Origin: Cellulosimicrobium funkei
GTDB taxonomy: Bacteria; Actinomycetota; Actinomycetes; Actinomycetales; Cellulomonadaceae
Length of the DNA: 64,000 bases
Direction of reading: 5' to 3'
Assembly (NCBI RefSeq): GCF_001019615.1
Contig: NZ_JNBQ01000004.1
Coordinates: 151,796-215,795 of the forward strand
Shown here: positions 1 through 8,733 of the stretch, one piece after another
Layout: every line of letters starts with the position of its first letter
Position numbering within the stretch: position 1 is the first letter of the stretch
Notes under the pieces: model-generated
Databases searched by the model: none
The model's input: the letters and a program-made list of their open reading frames with translations, nothing else
What the model was told of the DNA's origin: nothing
Translations under genes and position numbers: made by a program

Positions 1-1153
1 CCGCGGGGGCGAAGATCTCCGCGAGCGGCGTGTCCGGGGAGACGGGCGCGACGCCGTCGTGCACGAGGTCCCCGATGGACTCCTTGCCGGCCTTGAGCGC
101 GGCGACGGCGTCGTCGTCGCGCACGACGCCGTGCAGCACGCGCTGGCGGTCGACGACGTACGCGGCCGAGACCTGCGCCTCGCGCATGGCGCGGCTCGCC
201 TGGCGCGGCCCGCCGCTCACGGGGACGACGACCGCGGGGCGCACCATGACGGACGACGCGGTGAGGACGCGCGTGCGGTCGACGTCGGCGACGAACTGGG
301 CGACGTAGTCGTTGGCCGGGTCGGAGAGGATCTGCTCGGCCGTGCCGATCTGGACGATCCGCCCGTCGCGCATGACGGCGATCCGGTCGCCGAGGTGCAT
401 GGCCTCGTTGAGGTCGTGCGTGATGAACACGATCGTCTTGCCGAGGCGCTGCTGGAGGTCGAGGAGCTGCTCCTGCATCTCGCGCCGGATGAGCGGGTCG
501 AGCGCGCTGAACGCCTCGTCCATGAGCAGGACGTCGGTGTCGGCGGCCAGCGCGCGGGCGAGGCCGACGCGCTGGCGCATGCCGCCCGAGAGCTGCGACG
601 GGAGCGAGTCCTCCCAGCCGCCGAGCCCGACGAGGTCGAGGGCGGTGCGGGCCTTCTCGCGGCGCTCGGCCTTGCCGACGCCCTGGATCTCGAGCGGATA
701 GGCGGCGTTGTCGAGCACGGTGCGGTGGGGGAGCAGCGCGAAGTGCTGGAAGACCATGCTCACGCTGCTGCGGCGCAGGGCGCGCAGCTGCTTGGCGTCG
801 GTGGCCGCGAGGTCGGTACCGCCGACCACCACGTGGCCGGACGTCGGCTTCCACAGGCCGTTGAGCATCCGGATGAGCGTGGACTTGCCGGAGCCGGAGA
901 GGCCCATGACGACGAAGATCTCGCCGCGGCGGACCTCGAAGGACGCGTCGATGACCGCGGCGGTCCCGAGCGACTTGACGTCGTCGCGGGACGCGCCCTG
1001 CTCGAGGCGCCGGATGGCCTCGACGGGCCGGCGCCCGAAGACCTTGTAGACGTCGCGGACGGAGACGGCGACGTCGGCCGCTGTCGTGCTCGGCTCGGTC
1101 TGCTCGGGTACTGCGGTGGTGCTGTCTGGCGGGGTGATGCTGGGGGCAGTCAT
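1..1153 (-). CDS. proV: Glycine betaine/proline ABC transporter ATP-binding protein (truncated at window edge)
   Basis: ATPase subunit of a ProU/OpuA-type osmoprotectant importer; it would power uptake of glycine betaine or proline at the inner face of the membrane. Reading leftwards from the ATG at 1153, the Walker A motif GLSGSGKST lies at residues 84-92 (Lys90), followed by the Q-loop region VFQHFALLPH, the signature LSGGMRQRVG and Walker B VLLMDEAFSALD. A C-terminal CBS-type domain follows (AAYVVDRQRVLHGVV), as usual for ProV/OpuAA, where such domains sense ionic strength. About 384 codons are present and the 3' end lies outside the window; the family is usually about 400 residues. The permease and binding-protein genes would lie further left. 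Family assignment is firm; substrate is inferred. Confidence 0.9.
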   Translation of the reverse strand, partial: MTAPSITPPDSTTAVPEQTEPSTTAADVAVSVRDVYKVFGRRPVEAIRRLEQGASRDDVKSLGTAAVIDASFEVRRGEIFVVMGLSGSGKSTLIRMLNGLWKPTSGHVVVGGTDLAATDAKQLRALRRSSVSMVFQHFALLPHRTVLDNAAYPLEIQGVGKAERREKARTALDLVGLGGWEDSLPSQLSGGMRQRVGLARALAADTDVLLMDEAFSALDPLIRREMQEQLLDLQQRLGKTIVFITHDLNEAMHLGDRIAVMRDGRIVQIGTAEQILSDPANDYVAQFVADVDRTRVLTASSVMVRPAVVVPVSGGPRQASRAMREAQVSAAYVVDRQRVLHGVVRDDDAVAALKAGKESIGDLVHDGVAPVSPDTPLAEIFAPA

Positions 1154-1724
1154 GCGGGCGGGTCTCGCCACCTTCCGTGCGGGGGACCGGCACGCCCCGC
1201 GCGAGGACGGCGCCAGAGGGGGGTCCGGCGGCGGCGTCTCGGGAGCGCGGCACGTGGCCCCTGATCGCGTCGCGGTCGGGCGCCCGGGGGCGACCTCCGC
1301 GCTCGGCGCGCAGCGGGCCACATGCTGGTCCGACGTCAATCGGTACTCCAGCACCCTGCCTGATTCGAGGTTCAACTTCTACCCAGGAGGCTGCCTCCGG
1401 GGACCATTCCAGGACGTTTCTTGACCGAACATCGTTGGAACCGCGCGGAGGACGGAGGATCACGGATCGTTATCCCTTTGTGATCTTGAGATGGTCAAGC
1501 ATTCGTGTTACGCGCGCGCCCGGGCGCGCGCGCCGGACGAACGGTGTGACCCGCGCCGGGTGTCCCCGTCGCCGGGGCCGGTCGGCACCGTCGTCGGTAG
1601 GCTGGGACCGGGCGGGCCGCGGTCCCGTCCGGCGCGGACGGGAGCCCCCAGCGCAGCCACCGGCCGACCACCGGACCGGCCGGTACCACCGGCCCTTCCG
1701 GCACCGAGAACGCACAGGAGAACC
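1154..1724. promoter_or_regulatory. Divergent intergenic region between proV-like gene and ahcY
   Basis: A 571-bp non-coding stretch. For ahcY, the best -10 is TAGGCT at 1598-1603, giving a 5' UTR of about 115 nt. For the proV-like gene, a TTGACG on the minus strand (complement of 1334-1339) is a possible -35 without a convincing -10. Positions 1350-1510 are clearly less GC-rich than the surroundings, as promoter DNA often is. A 20-bp GC-only perfect palindrome sits at 1512-1531. No small ORF with a good ribosome binding site was seen. Confidence 0.45.
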
Positions 1725-3287
1725 ATGTCCACCACAGCGCCAGCCCCGACGACCGGCACCCCGGGGGCCACCCCCGGCTTCGACGAGGTCCCCGGCCGCT
1801 ACAAGGTCCGCGACCTGTCCCTCGCCGAGGCGGGCCGTCACCAGCTCCGCCTCGCCGAGCACGAGATGCCGGGACTCATGGCGCTGCGCGCCGAGTACGG
1901 GGAGTCGCAGCCGCTCGCCGGGGCACGGATCGCCGGGTCGCTCCACATGACCGTGCAGACCGCCGTCCTCATCGAGACGCTCGTCGCGCTCGGGGCGCAG
2001 GTGCGTTGGGCGAGCTGCAACATCTTCTCCACGCAGGACGAGGCCGCGGCCGCCGTCGTCGTCGGGCCGCACGGGACGCCCGAGCACCCGCAGGGCGTGC
2101 CCGTCTTCGCGTGGAAGGGCGAGAGCCTCGAGGAGTACTGGGACTGCACGGAGCAGATCCTCGTGTGGCCCGGGGACGAGTCGCCGAACCTCGTCCTCGA
2201 CGACGGCGGCGACGCGACGATGCTCGTCCACCTCGGCCTCCAGTACGAGCGAGCAGGCGTCGTCCCGCCGGACACGCTGCCGGGCGAGCCGGACCACACG
2301 CACGAGATGAACGTCGTGCGCGCCGTGCTGCGCCGCGCGCTCGAGGCGGACCCCCTGCGCTGGACGACGATCGCCCAGGCGCTCCAGGGTGTCACCGAGG
2401 AGACGACGACGGGCGTCCACCGCCTCTACCAGCTCGCCGAGGCCGGCGAGCTGCTCTTCCCGGCGATCAACGTCAACGACTCGGTCACCAAGTCGAAGTT
2501 CGACAACAAGTACGGCATCCGCCACTCGCTGCCCGACGGCATCAACCGCGCGACCGACGTCCTCATGGGCGGCAAGGTCGCGTTCGTCGCGGGGTACGGC
2601 GACGTCGGCAAGGGCGCGGCCGAGGCGTTCCGCGGGCAGGGCGCGCGCGTCATCGTGTCCGAGGTCGACCCGATCTGCGCGCTCCAGGCCGCGATGGACG
2701 GCTACCAGGTCGCCCGGATCGAGGACGTGCTCGGCGAGGCCGACTTCTTCATCACGACCACGGGCAACAAGGACGTGATCCGCGCCGAGCACCTCGTCGC
2801 GATGAAGGACAAGGCCGTCGTCGGCAACATCGGTCACTTCGACAACGAGATCGACATGGCGGGTCTCGCCGAGGTGTCGGGCGTCTCCCGCACCGAGATC
2901 AAGGCGCAGGTGCACGAGTGGACGTTCGCCGAGCCCGGGCCGGACGGTCAGCCGGCGGGGCGCTCGATCGTCGTGCTGTCCGAGGGGCGCCTGCTCAACC
3001 TCGGCAACGCGACCGGCCACCCGTCGTTCGTCATGAGCAACTCGTTCTCCAACCAGGTGATCGGTCAGATCGAGCTGTTCCAGGACGCGACGCGGGCCGA
3101 GCGCGAGGGTCGCGAGCGGTCGTACGCGCGCCAGGTCTACCGCCTGCCCAAGGTGCTGGACGAGAAGGTGGCCCGCCTGCACCTCGACGCGCTCGGCGTG
3201 CGGCTCACCGAGCTCTCGCCGTCACAGGCCGACTACCTCGGCGTCCCCGTCGAGGGGCCGTACAAGCCCGAGCACTACCGCTACTGA
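1725..3287 (+). CDS. ahcY: Adenosylhomocysteinase (S-adenosyl-L-homocysteine hydrolase)
   Basis: NAD-dependent cytosolic enzyme that hydrolyses S-adenosylhomocysteine to homocysteine and adenosine, recycling the product of SAM-dependent methylation. The 520-residue protein carries the substrate-domain segment [15 protein letters not shown], the Rossmann motif GYGDVGKG at residues 290-297 and the C-terminal KPEHYRY typical of the family. The start is the ATG at 1725, preceded by CAGGAG; the frame is open further upstream, but that part has no family similarity. It is followed after 34 nt by a small membrane-protein gene. Length is close to other actinobacterial SahH proteins. Confidence 0.98.
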   Translation: MSTTAPAPTTGTPGATPGFDEVPGRYKVRDLSLAEAGRHQLRLAEHEMPGLMALRAEYGESQPLAGARIAGSLHMTVQTAVLIETLVALGAQVRWASCNIFSTQDEAAAAVVVGPHGTPEHPQGVPVFAWKGESLEEYWDCTEQILVWPGDESPNLVLDDGGDATMLVHLGLQYERAGVVPPDTLPGEPDHTHEMNVVRAVLRRALEADPLRWTTIAQALQGVTEETTTGVHRLYQLAEAGELLFPAINVNDSVTKSKFDNKYGIRHSLPDGINRATDVLMGGKVAFVAGYGDVGKGAAEAFRGQGARVIVSEVDPICALQAAMDGYQVARIEDVLGEADFFITTTGNKDVIRAEHLVAMKDKAVVGNIGHFDNEIDMAGLAEVSGVSRTEIKAQVHEWTFAEPGPDGQPAGRSIVVLSEGRLLNLGNATGHPSFVMSNSFSNQVIGQIELFQDATRAEREGRERSYARQVYRLPKVLDEKVARLHLDALGVRLTELSPSQADYLGVPVEGPYKPEHYRY

Positions 3288-3321
3288 GCGCGGGCGACCA
3301 CCCGCGCCACGAGGAGGCCGC

Positions 3322-3939
3322 ATGGACCTGTCGCCCGACGAGCGTCGCTCCGCCGTGCCCTCGCCCTCGACGGGCGGGGGCACGGCGGGACAGGCCGGTC
3401 CGCCGGTCGACGGCGAGCCGGAGGGGCCGCCCCCGGGCGTCCGGCCGCTGTGGCACCGGGTCGGCGACCGGTGGGAGCGCGAGCCCCCCCACGACCTGCT
3501 CTACGGCGCGATCGTCGCAGGGTTCGTCATGGCGGTGTCGAGCGTGCACGCCCCGACGGGCGACCGGGTGGTCGTCGCGACGGGCCTCGTCGCCGTCGGG
3601 TACTGGCTCGCGCACTGCTACGTGGACGCGGTCAGCGGGCGCTTCCACGACAGCGGGCACTCCCTGTGGGACCGCACCCTCACGGCTCTCCGGCTCAACG
3701 TCGGGGTGCTGCTCGGTGCGGTCCCCGGGATGCTGGTCTACCTGCTCGCCTCCGCGTTCGGGCTCGACGTGGAGAACGCGGCGCTGGTCGCGGTGTGGTT
3801 CACCGTGCTCCTCCTCGGCGTCGTCGGCTTCCTCGCCGCCTACCGGGCGGGCGCCCGGGGCCGCCGCCTCGTCGGGGAGACCCTGCTCGCCGCCGCGTTC
3901 GCGGGCGTGGTCATCGCCGTCAAGTACCTCCTGCACTGA
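3322..3939 (+). CDS. Multi-pass membrane protein of unknown function
   Basis: A 205-residue protein with a hydrophilic Pro/Gly-rich N-terminus (about 55 residues) and about five hydrophobic segments, the last ending at the C-terminus (AGVVIAVKYLLH). The ATG at 3322 follows GAGGAGG, a strong ribosome binding site. It lies 34 nt behind ahcY and may be co-transcribed with it. A GC-rich inverted repeat follows (about 3945-3985). I do not recognise a named family; the repeated hydrophobic stretches support an integral membrane protein only. Confidence 0.8.
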   Translation: MDLSPDERRSAVPSPSTGGGTAGQAGPPVDGEPEGPPPGVRPLWHRVGDRWEREPPHDLLYGAIVAGFVMAVSSVHAPTGDRVVVATGLVAVGYWLAHCYVDAVSGRFHDSGHSLWDRTLTALRLNVGVLLGAVPGMLVYLLASAFGLDVENAALVAVWFTVLLLGVVGFLAAYRAGARGRRLVGETLLAAAFAGVVIAVKYLLH

Positions 3940-3959
3940 CCCGCGTCGCGCCGGGACAC

Positions 3960-3972
3960 GGGGGTTGTCCCC
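3960..3972. promoter_or_regulatory. Motif GGGGGTTGTCCCC upstream of the histidine-kinase gene
   Basis: This 13-bp sequence is the exact reverse complement of bases 6336-6348, just behind the partner response-regulator gene. Both copies are themselves G4/C4 dyads. It lies about 50 bp before the putative -10 (CAGACT, 4020-4025) of the kinase gene. Its placement on both flanks of a two-component operon suggests an operator, but a hairpin role is also possible. Confidence 0.4.
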
Positions 3973-4031
3973 ACCCCGGCGCGGCGGCGGCCACCCTGTC
4001 GTCGTGACCGCGGCTCGCCCAGACTGGCAGC

Positions 4032-5552
4032 ATGACTGCCGTGACCCCTGACCAGCCGAGCGTCGTGCCCGCGGGCGACCCGACGTCGGGCACCCCGACC
4101 GCGGGACCCGCGCATGGCCTCCTGCCGACTCCGGACGCGTCCGCGACGGGTGCCGCCGCGACGTCCGCGACGGTGACGGACGCGACGACGTTCGCCGGCA
4201 CGCAGCCCGACCCGCGGTACGTCGACCACCGTGAGCGGGTCGCGTTCGCGAGCGCGCCGTTCCACCGCCAGACGTGGCGCGCGTACGGGTACCTGTGGCT
4301 CGTGCTCCTGCTCGCCCCGTTCGCCTTCACCTACGGGCTGTTCGCGGTGGTCTTCCTCGTGGCGATGCTGGTTCCGGTCATCGGCCTCGTCGTCGCCGGC
4401 TGGGTCGTGGTCGGCGGGCGCGGTTGGGGCTCGATGTACCGCTCCCTGGCGCGCTCGGCGCTCGGCATCGACGTCGCCGCCCCCGCGCCGTACGTCCGGC
4501 GCCGCGGGTTCTGGAGCACGCTGTGGAGCGGCATCGGCGACGGGACCGGCTGGCGGGCCGTGCTCTTCCTCCTCGTCACGTTCCCCCTCGCGATCGTGTC
4601 CTTCGTGGTGAGCACCGTCTTCCTCGCCGTCGGGCTCGGCGGGACGACGCACTGGATCTGGTCGCGCTGGCTCCCGCTCCAGCAGGCGAGCGACGGGTCG
4701 TGGCACCGCGGTGCGTCGTTCGGCGCGGACTGGTTCGTCGACACCCCGGTGCGGCAGCTCGGCCTCGTGGTCGTCGGCCTGCTCTTCCTCTGGCTCTGGG
4801 CGCAGATCACGCGGGGATTCGCGCAGCTCTTCCGCGCGCTCACCGTCGCGCTGCTCGGCCCGACCCTCTCGAGCCTGCGCGTCGCCGACCTCGAGGAGTC
4901 GCGCGGCCGCACCGTCGAGGACGCCGACGCGAAGCTGCGGCGCATCGAGCGCGACCTGCACGACGGGACGCAGGCCCGCCTGGTCGCCGTCGCGATGCAG
5001 CTCGGGGAGGCCAAGGAGCAGCTCGCCGCGGGCGGCGACCCGGACGAGGCGCTCGAGCTCGTGGACCTCGCGCACTCGTCGACCAAGGAGGCGCTCGTCG
5101 AGCTCCGCGAGCTCGCGCGCGGCATCCACCCGCCGGCGCTCGACAACGGGCTCGCCGTCGCCCTGGAGACGCTCGCGGCGCGCTCGCCGCTCCCGGTCAC
5201 GGTCGACGTCGACCCCGCCGTCGAGGCGTCCGGTCGGCTCGCGCCGGCCGTGGAGTCGATCGCGTACTTCTGCGTCGCCGAGCTCGTGACGAACGCGGTC
5301 AAGCACGCGCGGGCGACGGGCGTGTACGTGCTCGTCGAGCGGCAGGGGGGCGGTCGCGGCGCGCGGCTGCGCCTGCGGGTGCGCGACGACGGCCAGGGTG
5401 GCGCGCGCGTCGTGCAGCCCGGGTCCGACGGCCAGCGGTCCGGCCTCGCGGGCCTCGCGGAGCGCGTGCGCTCCGTGGACGGCACGTTCGAGCTCACGAG
5501 CCCGGTCGGCGGACCGACGGTCGTCACGGTCCTCCTCCCCGTGCGGGTCTGA
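4032..5552 (+). CDS. Sensor histidine kinase, NarL/DesK-type, with membrane sensor domain
   Basis: A 506-residue membrane kinase. An N-terminal tail of about 75 residues is followed by a multi-helix membrane region (residues about 90-290) resembling the putative sensor domain found in this actinobacterial group. Next come a HisKA_3 dimerisation box (ERDLHDGTQARLVAVAMQLG; phospho-acceptor His310) and an HATPase_c domain with the N-box ELVTNAVKHA and a C-terminal GLAGLAERV. It should phosphorylate the LuxR-type regulator encoded 115 bp downstream. A CAGACT hexamer at 4020-4025 lies 6 nt before the ATG, so the mRNA may be leaderless. The stimulus is unknown; membrane-embedded sensors of this shape often monitor envelope stress. 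Confidence 0.9.
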   Translation: MTAVTPDQPSVVPAGDPTSGTPTAGPAHGLLPTPDASATGAAATSATVTDATTFAGTQPDPRYVDHRERVAFASAPFHRQTWRAYGYLWLVLLLAPFAFTYGLFAVVFLVAMLVPVIGLVVAGWVVVGGRGWGSMYRSLARSALGIDVAAPAPYVRRRGFWSTLWSGIGDGTGWRAVLFLLVTFPLAIVSFVVSTVFLAVGLGGTTHWIWSRWLPLQQASDGSWHRGASFGADWFVDTPVRQLGLVVVGLLFLWLWAQITRGFAQLFRALTVALLGPTLSSLRVADLEESRGRTVEDADAKLRRIERDLHDGTQARLVAVAMQLGEAKEQLAAGGDPDEALELVDLAHSSTKEALVELRELARGIHPPALDNGLAVALETLAARSPLPVTVDVDPAVEASGRLAPAVESIAYFCVAELVTNAVKHARATGVYVLVERQGGGRGARLRLRVRDDGQGGARVVQPGSDGQRSGLAGLAERVRSVDGTFELTSPVGGPTVVTVLLPVRV

Positions 5553-5667
5553 CGTGCGCACGGACGACCGTGTCCTGTCGGTCCGTGCGGACGGCGTCGG
5601 GCACGATGTCCCCGGGGCATCCCGCCCGCCGGGGCCGTCGCACGGCCCGCCCGACCGGAAGGACACC

Positions 5668-6327
5668 ATGCGGCTCGCCATCGCCGAGGACTCCGCCATC
5701 CTGCGCGACGGGCTCGTCGCGCTCGTCACGCGCCGTGGCCACGAGGTCGTGGCGGCGGTCGCTGACGGCGACGAGCTCGTCGCGCGGGTCGCCCGCCTCG
5801 CGGCCGAGGACGCGCTGCCCGACGTCGCGGTCGTCGACATCCGCATGCCCCCGACGTTCACCGACGAGGGCCTGCGCGCCGCCCTCGCGCTGCGCGCCGA
5901 GTACCCCGACCTGGGCGTGCTCCTGTTCTCGCAGTACGTCGAGACGCGGTTCGCGAGCGAGCTGCTCACCGGGGGCGCGCGCGGCGTCGGGTACCTGCTC
6001 AAGGACCGCGTCGCCGACGTCGGCGAGTTCGTCGACGCGCTCACGCGCATCGCGGCCGGGCAGACCGTGCTCGACCCCGAGGTCGTGAGCCAGCTCATGG
6101 GCGCCTCGCGGTCCGACGACGGGCTGGCACGCCTCACGCCGCGCGAGACCGAGGTCCTGGAGCTCATGGCGCAGGGGCGCTCGAACTCCGCGATCGCGGA
6201 GGCGCTGTTCCTCTCCTACGGCGCGGTCGAGAAGAACGTCACGTCGATCTTCGGCAAGCTCGGCCTGCCCCAGGACGCGGGCGACCACCGCCGCGTGCTC
6301 GCCGTGCTGCGCTACCTCAAGGTCTGA
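5668..6327 (+). CDS. LuxR/NarL-family response regulator
   Basis: DNA-binding partner of the kinase just upstream; 219 residues. The receiver domain starts MRLAIAEDSAILRDGLVAL and has its phosphorylatable aspartate at Asp57 (VVDIRMP); an LKDRV segment lies near residue 110. The LuxR-type HTH (LTPRETEVLELMAQG) begins at about residue 153 and ends near the C-terminus. The ATG at 5668 has GGAAGGA upstream; the reading frame is open earlier, but the receiver domain begins here. A dyad (6334-6349) follows the stop and carries the same 13-mer as the region ahead of the kinase gene. Confidence 0.93.
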   Translation: MRLAIAEDSAILRDGLVALVTRRGHEVVAAVADGDELVARVARLAAEDALPDVAVVDIRMPPTFTDEGLRAALALRAEYPDLGVLLFSQYVETRFASELLTGGARGVGYLLKDRVADVGEFVDALTRIAAGQTVLDPEVVSQLMGASRSDDGLARLTPRETEVLELMAQGRSNSAIAEALFLSYGAVEKNVTSIFGKLGLPQDAGDHRRVLAVLRYLKV

Positions 6328-6333
6328 GCGGGC

Positions 6334-6349
6334 CGGGGGACAACCCCCG
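6334..6349. promoter_or_regulatory. Dyad CGGGGGACAACCCCCG after the response-regulator gene
   Basis: Six-bp perfect arms around ACAA, 6 bp after the regulator stop. It could act as a terminator or as an operator for the following acyltransferase gene. Bases 6336-6348 match, in reverse complement, the motif at 3960-3972. Confidence 0.45.
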
Positions 6350-6469
6350 TCGGACCGGGTGGTCCGCCGCGAGAGGCTCGGGGGACCGTCCCGTACCGGG
6401 ACGAACAGGATGTTTCGAGACTGGTGAGCACCGGGGACCCTCCCGGGCACGCCGATCTTGGAGCATCCC

Positions 6470-7853
6470 GTGGCCGTCCTGTCGCCGCCGCCGTCCCCGA
6501 CCCGCGCGCCGTCCCGCGCGCGACCCGCACCCGCCCGACCGTCGCCCCCGGGCGGGGCGCAGCCCCACCGGGACCGACCGTCGTCGGGCACCGCGCGGGC
6601 GCCTGGCACCGCGCCGGACGGCCCCCGCCGACCGCGGCGCGACGTGTTCGTCGACGCCGTGCGGGCCCTCGCGACGCTCAGCGTCCTCACGGTGCACTGG
6701 CTCATGGCGGACGCGACGTGGGACGGCGAGCACCTGCGCATCGGCAACGCCCTCGCGCACGGCGCCGGCTGGACCGTCACCTGGGTGCTCCAGGTGCTCG
6801 CGCTCCTGTTCTTCGCTGCCGGCGCCTCGGCCGCGTACGGGCTGCGGCGCGGGCCCGACGGCGGTCGCTCGTCCCGGCCGGCGGGTGCCGGTCGGGTGGT
6901 GGCCCGCCCGAGCGTCCTCGCCGACCTCGCGGCCGGTGCACGGCTCGCCGGGCGGCGCGTGCCCCGGCTGCTGCGGCCCGTCGGGGTGTTCGTCGGGGCG
7001 TGGGTCGTCGCGATCGGGGTGCTGCTCGCCGCGGGACTGCACGGGGACGCCGTGCGCTCGCTCGCGACGCTCGCACCGCAGCTCCTGTGGTTCCTCGCGG
7101 TGTACCTCGGCCTCGTCGTGCTCACGCCGCTCCTGCGCCGCGCGCTGCACGCCGCGGGCTGGTGGACCGTGGGGGCGCTCGCCGCCGCGCCGCTCGCCGT
7201 CGAGGCGCTCCGGTTCGGCGCCGGGCTGGAGCGCCTCGCGCTCGTCGACGTCGTGCTCGTCTGGGCCGTCCCCTACGCGAGTCGGGCTCCTGTACGCCGA
7301 CGCGCGCTCGGGGACCCGGGTCGTGCGAAGGGGGCGCGTGGTGCCCGTCGCCGTCCTCCCGCGGCCGCTCGTGCTCGTCGGGGTCGGGCTCGCGGCGGCG
7401 GCGCTCGCGGCCCTGCTCGTCGTCGTCGGGCCTTACCCGGTCTCGCTCATCGGCATGCCGGGAGACGCGATGTCGAACCTCGGCCCGCCGACGGCGCCGG
7501 TCGTCCTGCACGCGGTCGCGCTCGTCGCGCTCGCGCTCGCCGCCCGAGGGCCGCTCGTGCGCTGGGCGGACGGGCGCGGCCGGACGGTCGTCGCGGGCCT
7601 CGCCCGACGGTCGATGACCGTCTACCTGTGGCACCTCACGGCGATGATCGTCGTCGTCGGGACGGTGCTCGTGGTGCTCGGTCAGCAGCTCCCGGCACCG
7701 GGCAGCGCCGACTGGTGGGCGAGCCGCCCGGTCTGGTTCGGCGCCTTCGCGCTCGTGCTCCTGGGCATCTCCCGCGTCGTCGGCCGGTTCGAGGACGCGC
7801 GTCCCGTGCGGCGCGCGGCGCGGCGTCAGCGCGTGGGGTCAGGGATCGAGTAG
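6470..7853 (+). pseudogene. Acyltransferase family 3 membrane protein, interrupted by a frameshift
   Basis: Multi-helix membrane O-acyltransferase-like protein, about 460 residues if repaired. The likely start is GTG at 6470, with GGAG 6 nt upstream. The N-terminal half contains the family opening RDVFVDAVRALATLSVLTVHW and reads in one frame to VWAVPYA near 7279. The C-terminal half (VGLLYADARSG through RSMTVYLWHLTAMIVVV) lies in the next frame. Dropping one base at 7280 joins them as VWAVPYA-VGLLYADAR, which fits family spacing. The 3' end overlaps the convergent RDD gene by 28 bp. This is either a recently broken gene or a sequencing error. Family members acylate sugars, peptidoglycan or exopolysaccharide; the substrate here is unknown. 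Confidence 0.75.
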
Positions 7854-8644
7854 GGGAGCCGGTGCAGCAGCTCCGCCTGCTCCCCGGCGAGCGCCTGCGC
7901 GCGCTGCGCCGTCGCCCAGTCCCGGTCGCGCCGCTCGGCGAGCACCGCCAGGAGGAACGTCTCCGGGTGCGTGCCGGGCGGCGGGCCGGGCGCGACGTAC
8001 CGCTCGACCTGCCCCGCGAGCTCCTGCCCCAGTCGGGCCCGCGACGCCGGGTGCAGCTTGCCCGCGCGGGCCAGGAACTGTCGCGCCGCGAGCGCGAGGC
8101 CGTCGGGCAGGCGGCGCATGTCGGCGTGGGACGCCCACGCGGCGAGGTACGGGGGCATGACGAGCGGCGCGAGCGTCGGCCGCCCGCCCCGCACCCGGAT
8201 CGCGTACGTCCCCGCCGCCATGTCGCCGAGGCGCTTGCCCTTGTCGTTCGTCAGCGACGCGACGAGCGCGACGGAGCCGAGCGTCAGCCAGATCTCGCCG
8301 ATGCCGACCAGGGCGCGCAGGAAGGCGTGCCGGAAGCGGACCGGACCGCCGTCGTCGCGCACGACCCGGATGCCCAGCGCCAGCTTGCCGAGCGAGCGGC
8401 CGCGCGAGAGCGTCTCGACGGTCGTGGGGATCACGACCATGACGAGGACGGCGAGCGCGATGCCGATGGCCGGGGCGAAGTCCGGGTCGACCAGCTCGAG
8501 CGAGCCCGACGTCGCGAAGAGCAGCGCGAACAGCGCGACGAAGAGCGTCAGCATGTCGAGGAAGAGCGCGAGGCCACGCGTGACGAACGACGCCGGTCGC
8601 GCGTCGAGGACCACGCCCTCGCCGATCAGGATGCCGTCCCGCAC
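7826..8644 (-). CDS. RDD family membrane protein
   Basis: A 272-residue protein. The N-terminal two thirds form an RDD domain (ARPASFVTRGLALFLDM, then GRSLGKLALGIRVVRDDGG) with several hydrophobic segments. The C-terminal 110 residues are soluble and Ala/Arg-rich (AARQFLARAGKLHPASRARL). It starts on GTG at 8644 after GAGGAG. It is transcribed divergently from the SpoIIM-family gene 89 bp away. In many actinobacteria RDD and SpoIIM genes travel with the MoxR/DUF58/DUF4129/DUF4350 module, which here begins at 11.3 kb. Molecular function is not established; some RDD proteins have been linked to ion or osmotic homeostasis. Confidence 0.88.
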   Translation of the reverse strand: MRDGILIGEGVVLDARPASFVTRGLALFLDMLTLFVALFALLFATSGSLELVDPDFAPAIGIALAVLVMVVIPTTVETLSRGRSLGKLALGIRVVRDDGGPVRFRHAFLRALVGIGEIWLTLGSVALVASLTNDKGKRLGDMAAGTYAIRVRGGRPTLAPLVMPPYLAAWASHADMRRLPDGLALAARQFLARAGKLHPASRARLGQELAGQVERYVAPGPPPGTHPETFLLAVLAERRDRDWATAQRAQALAGEQAELLHRLPYSIPDPTR

Positions 8645-8733
8645 GCTGCTCCTCGCCCTCGTTCCGTCACGGGTCCGCGCCCGCGCGCCGGTCGGCGCAC
8701 CGGCGGCACGCCCCGTGTGGCAGGGTATCGGTC

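Noticed and set aside
1604..1724. SAH riboswitch in the ahcY leader
   Set aside because: The conserved SAH-riboswitch core was not found; the leader is mostly CCGG-type short repeats.
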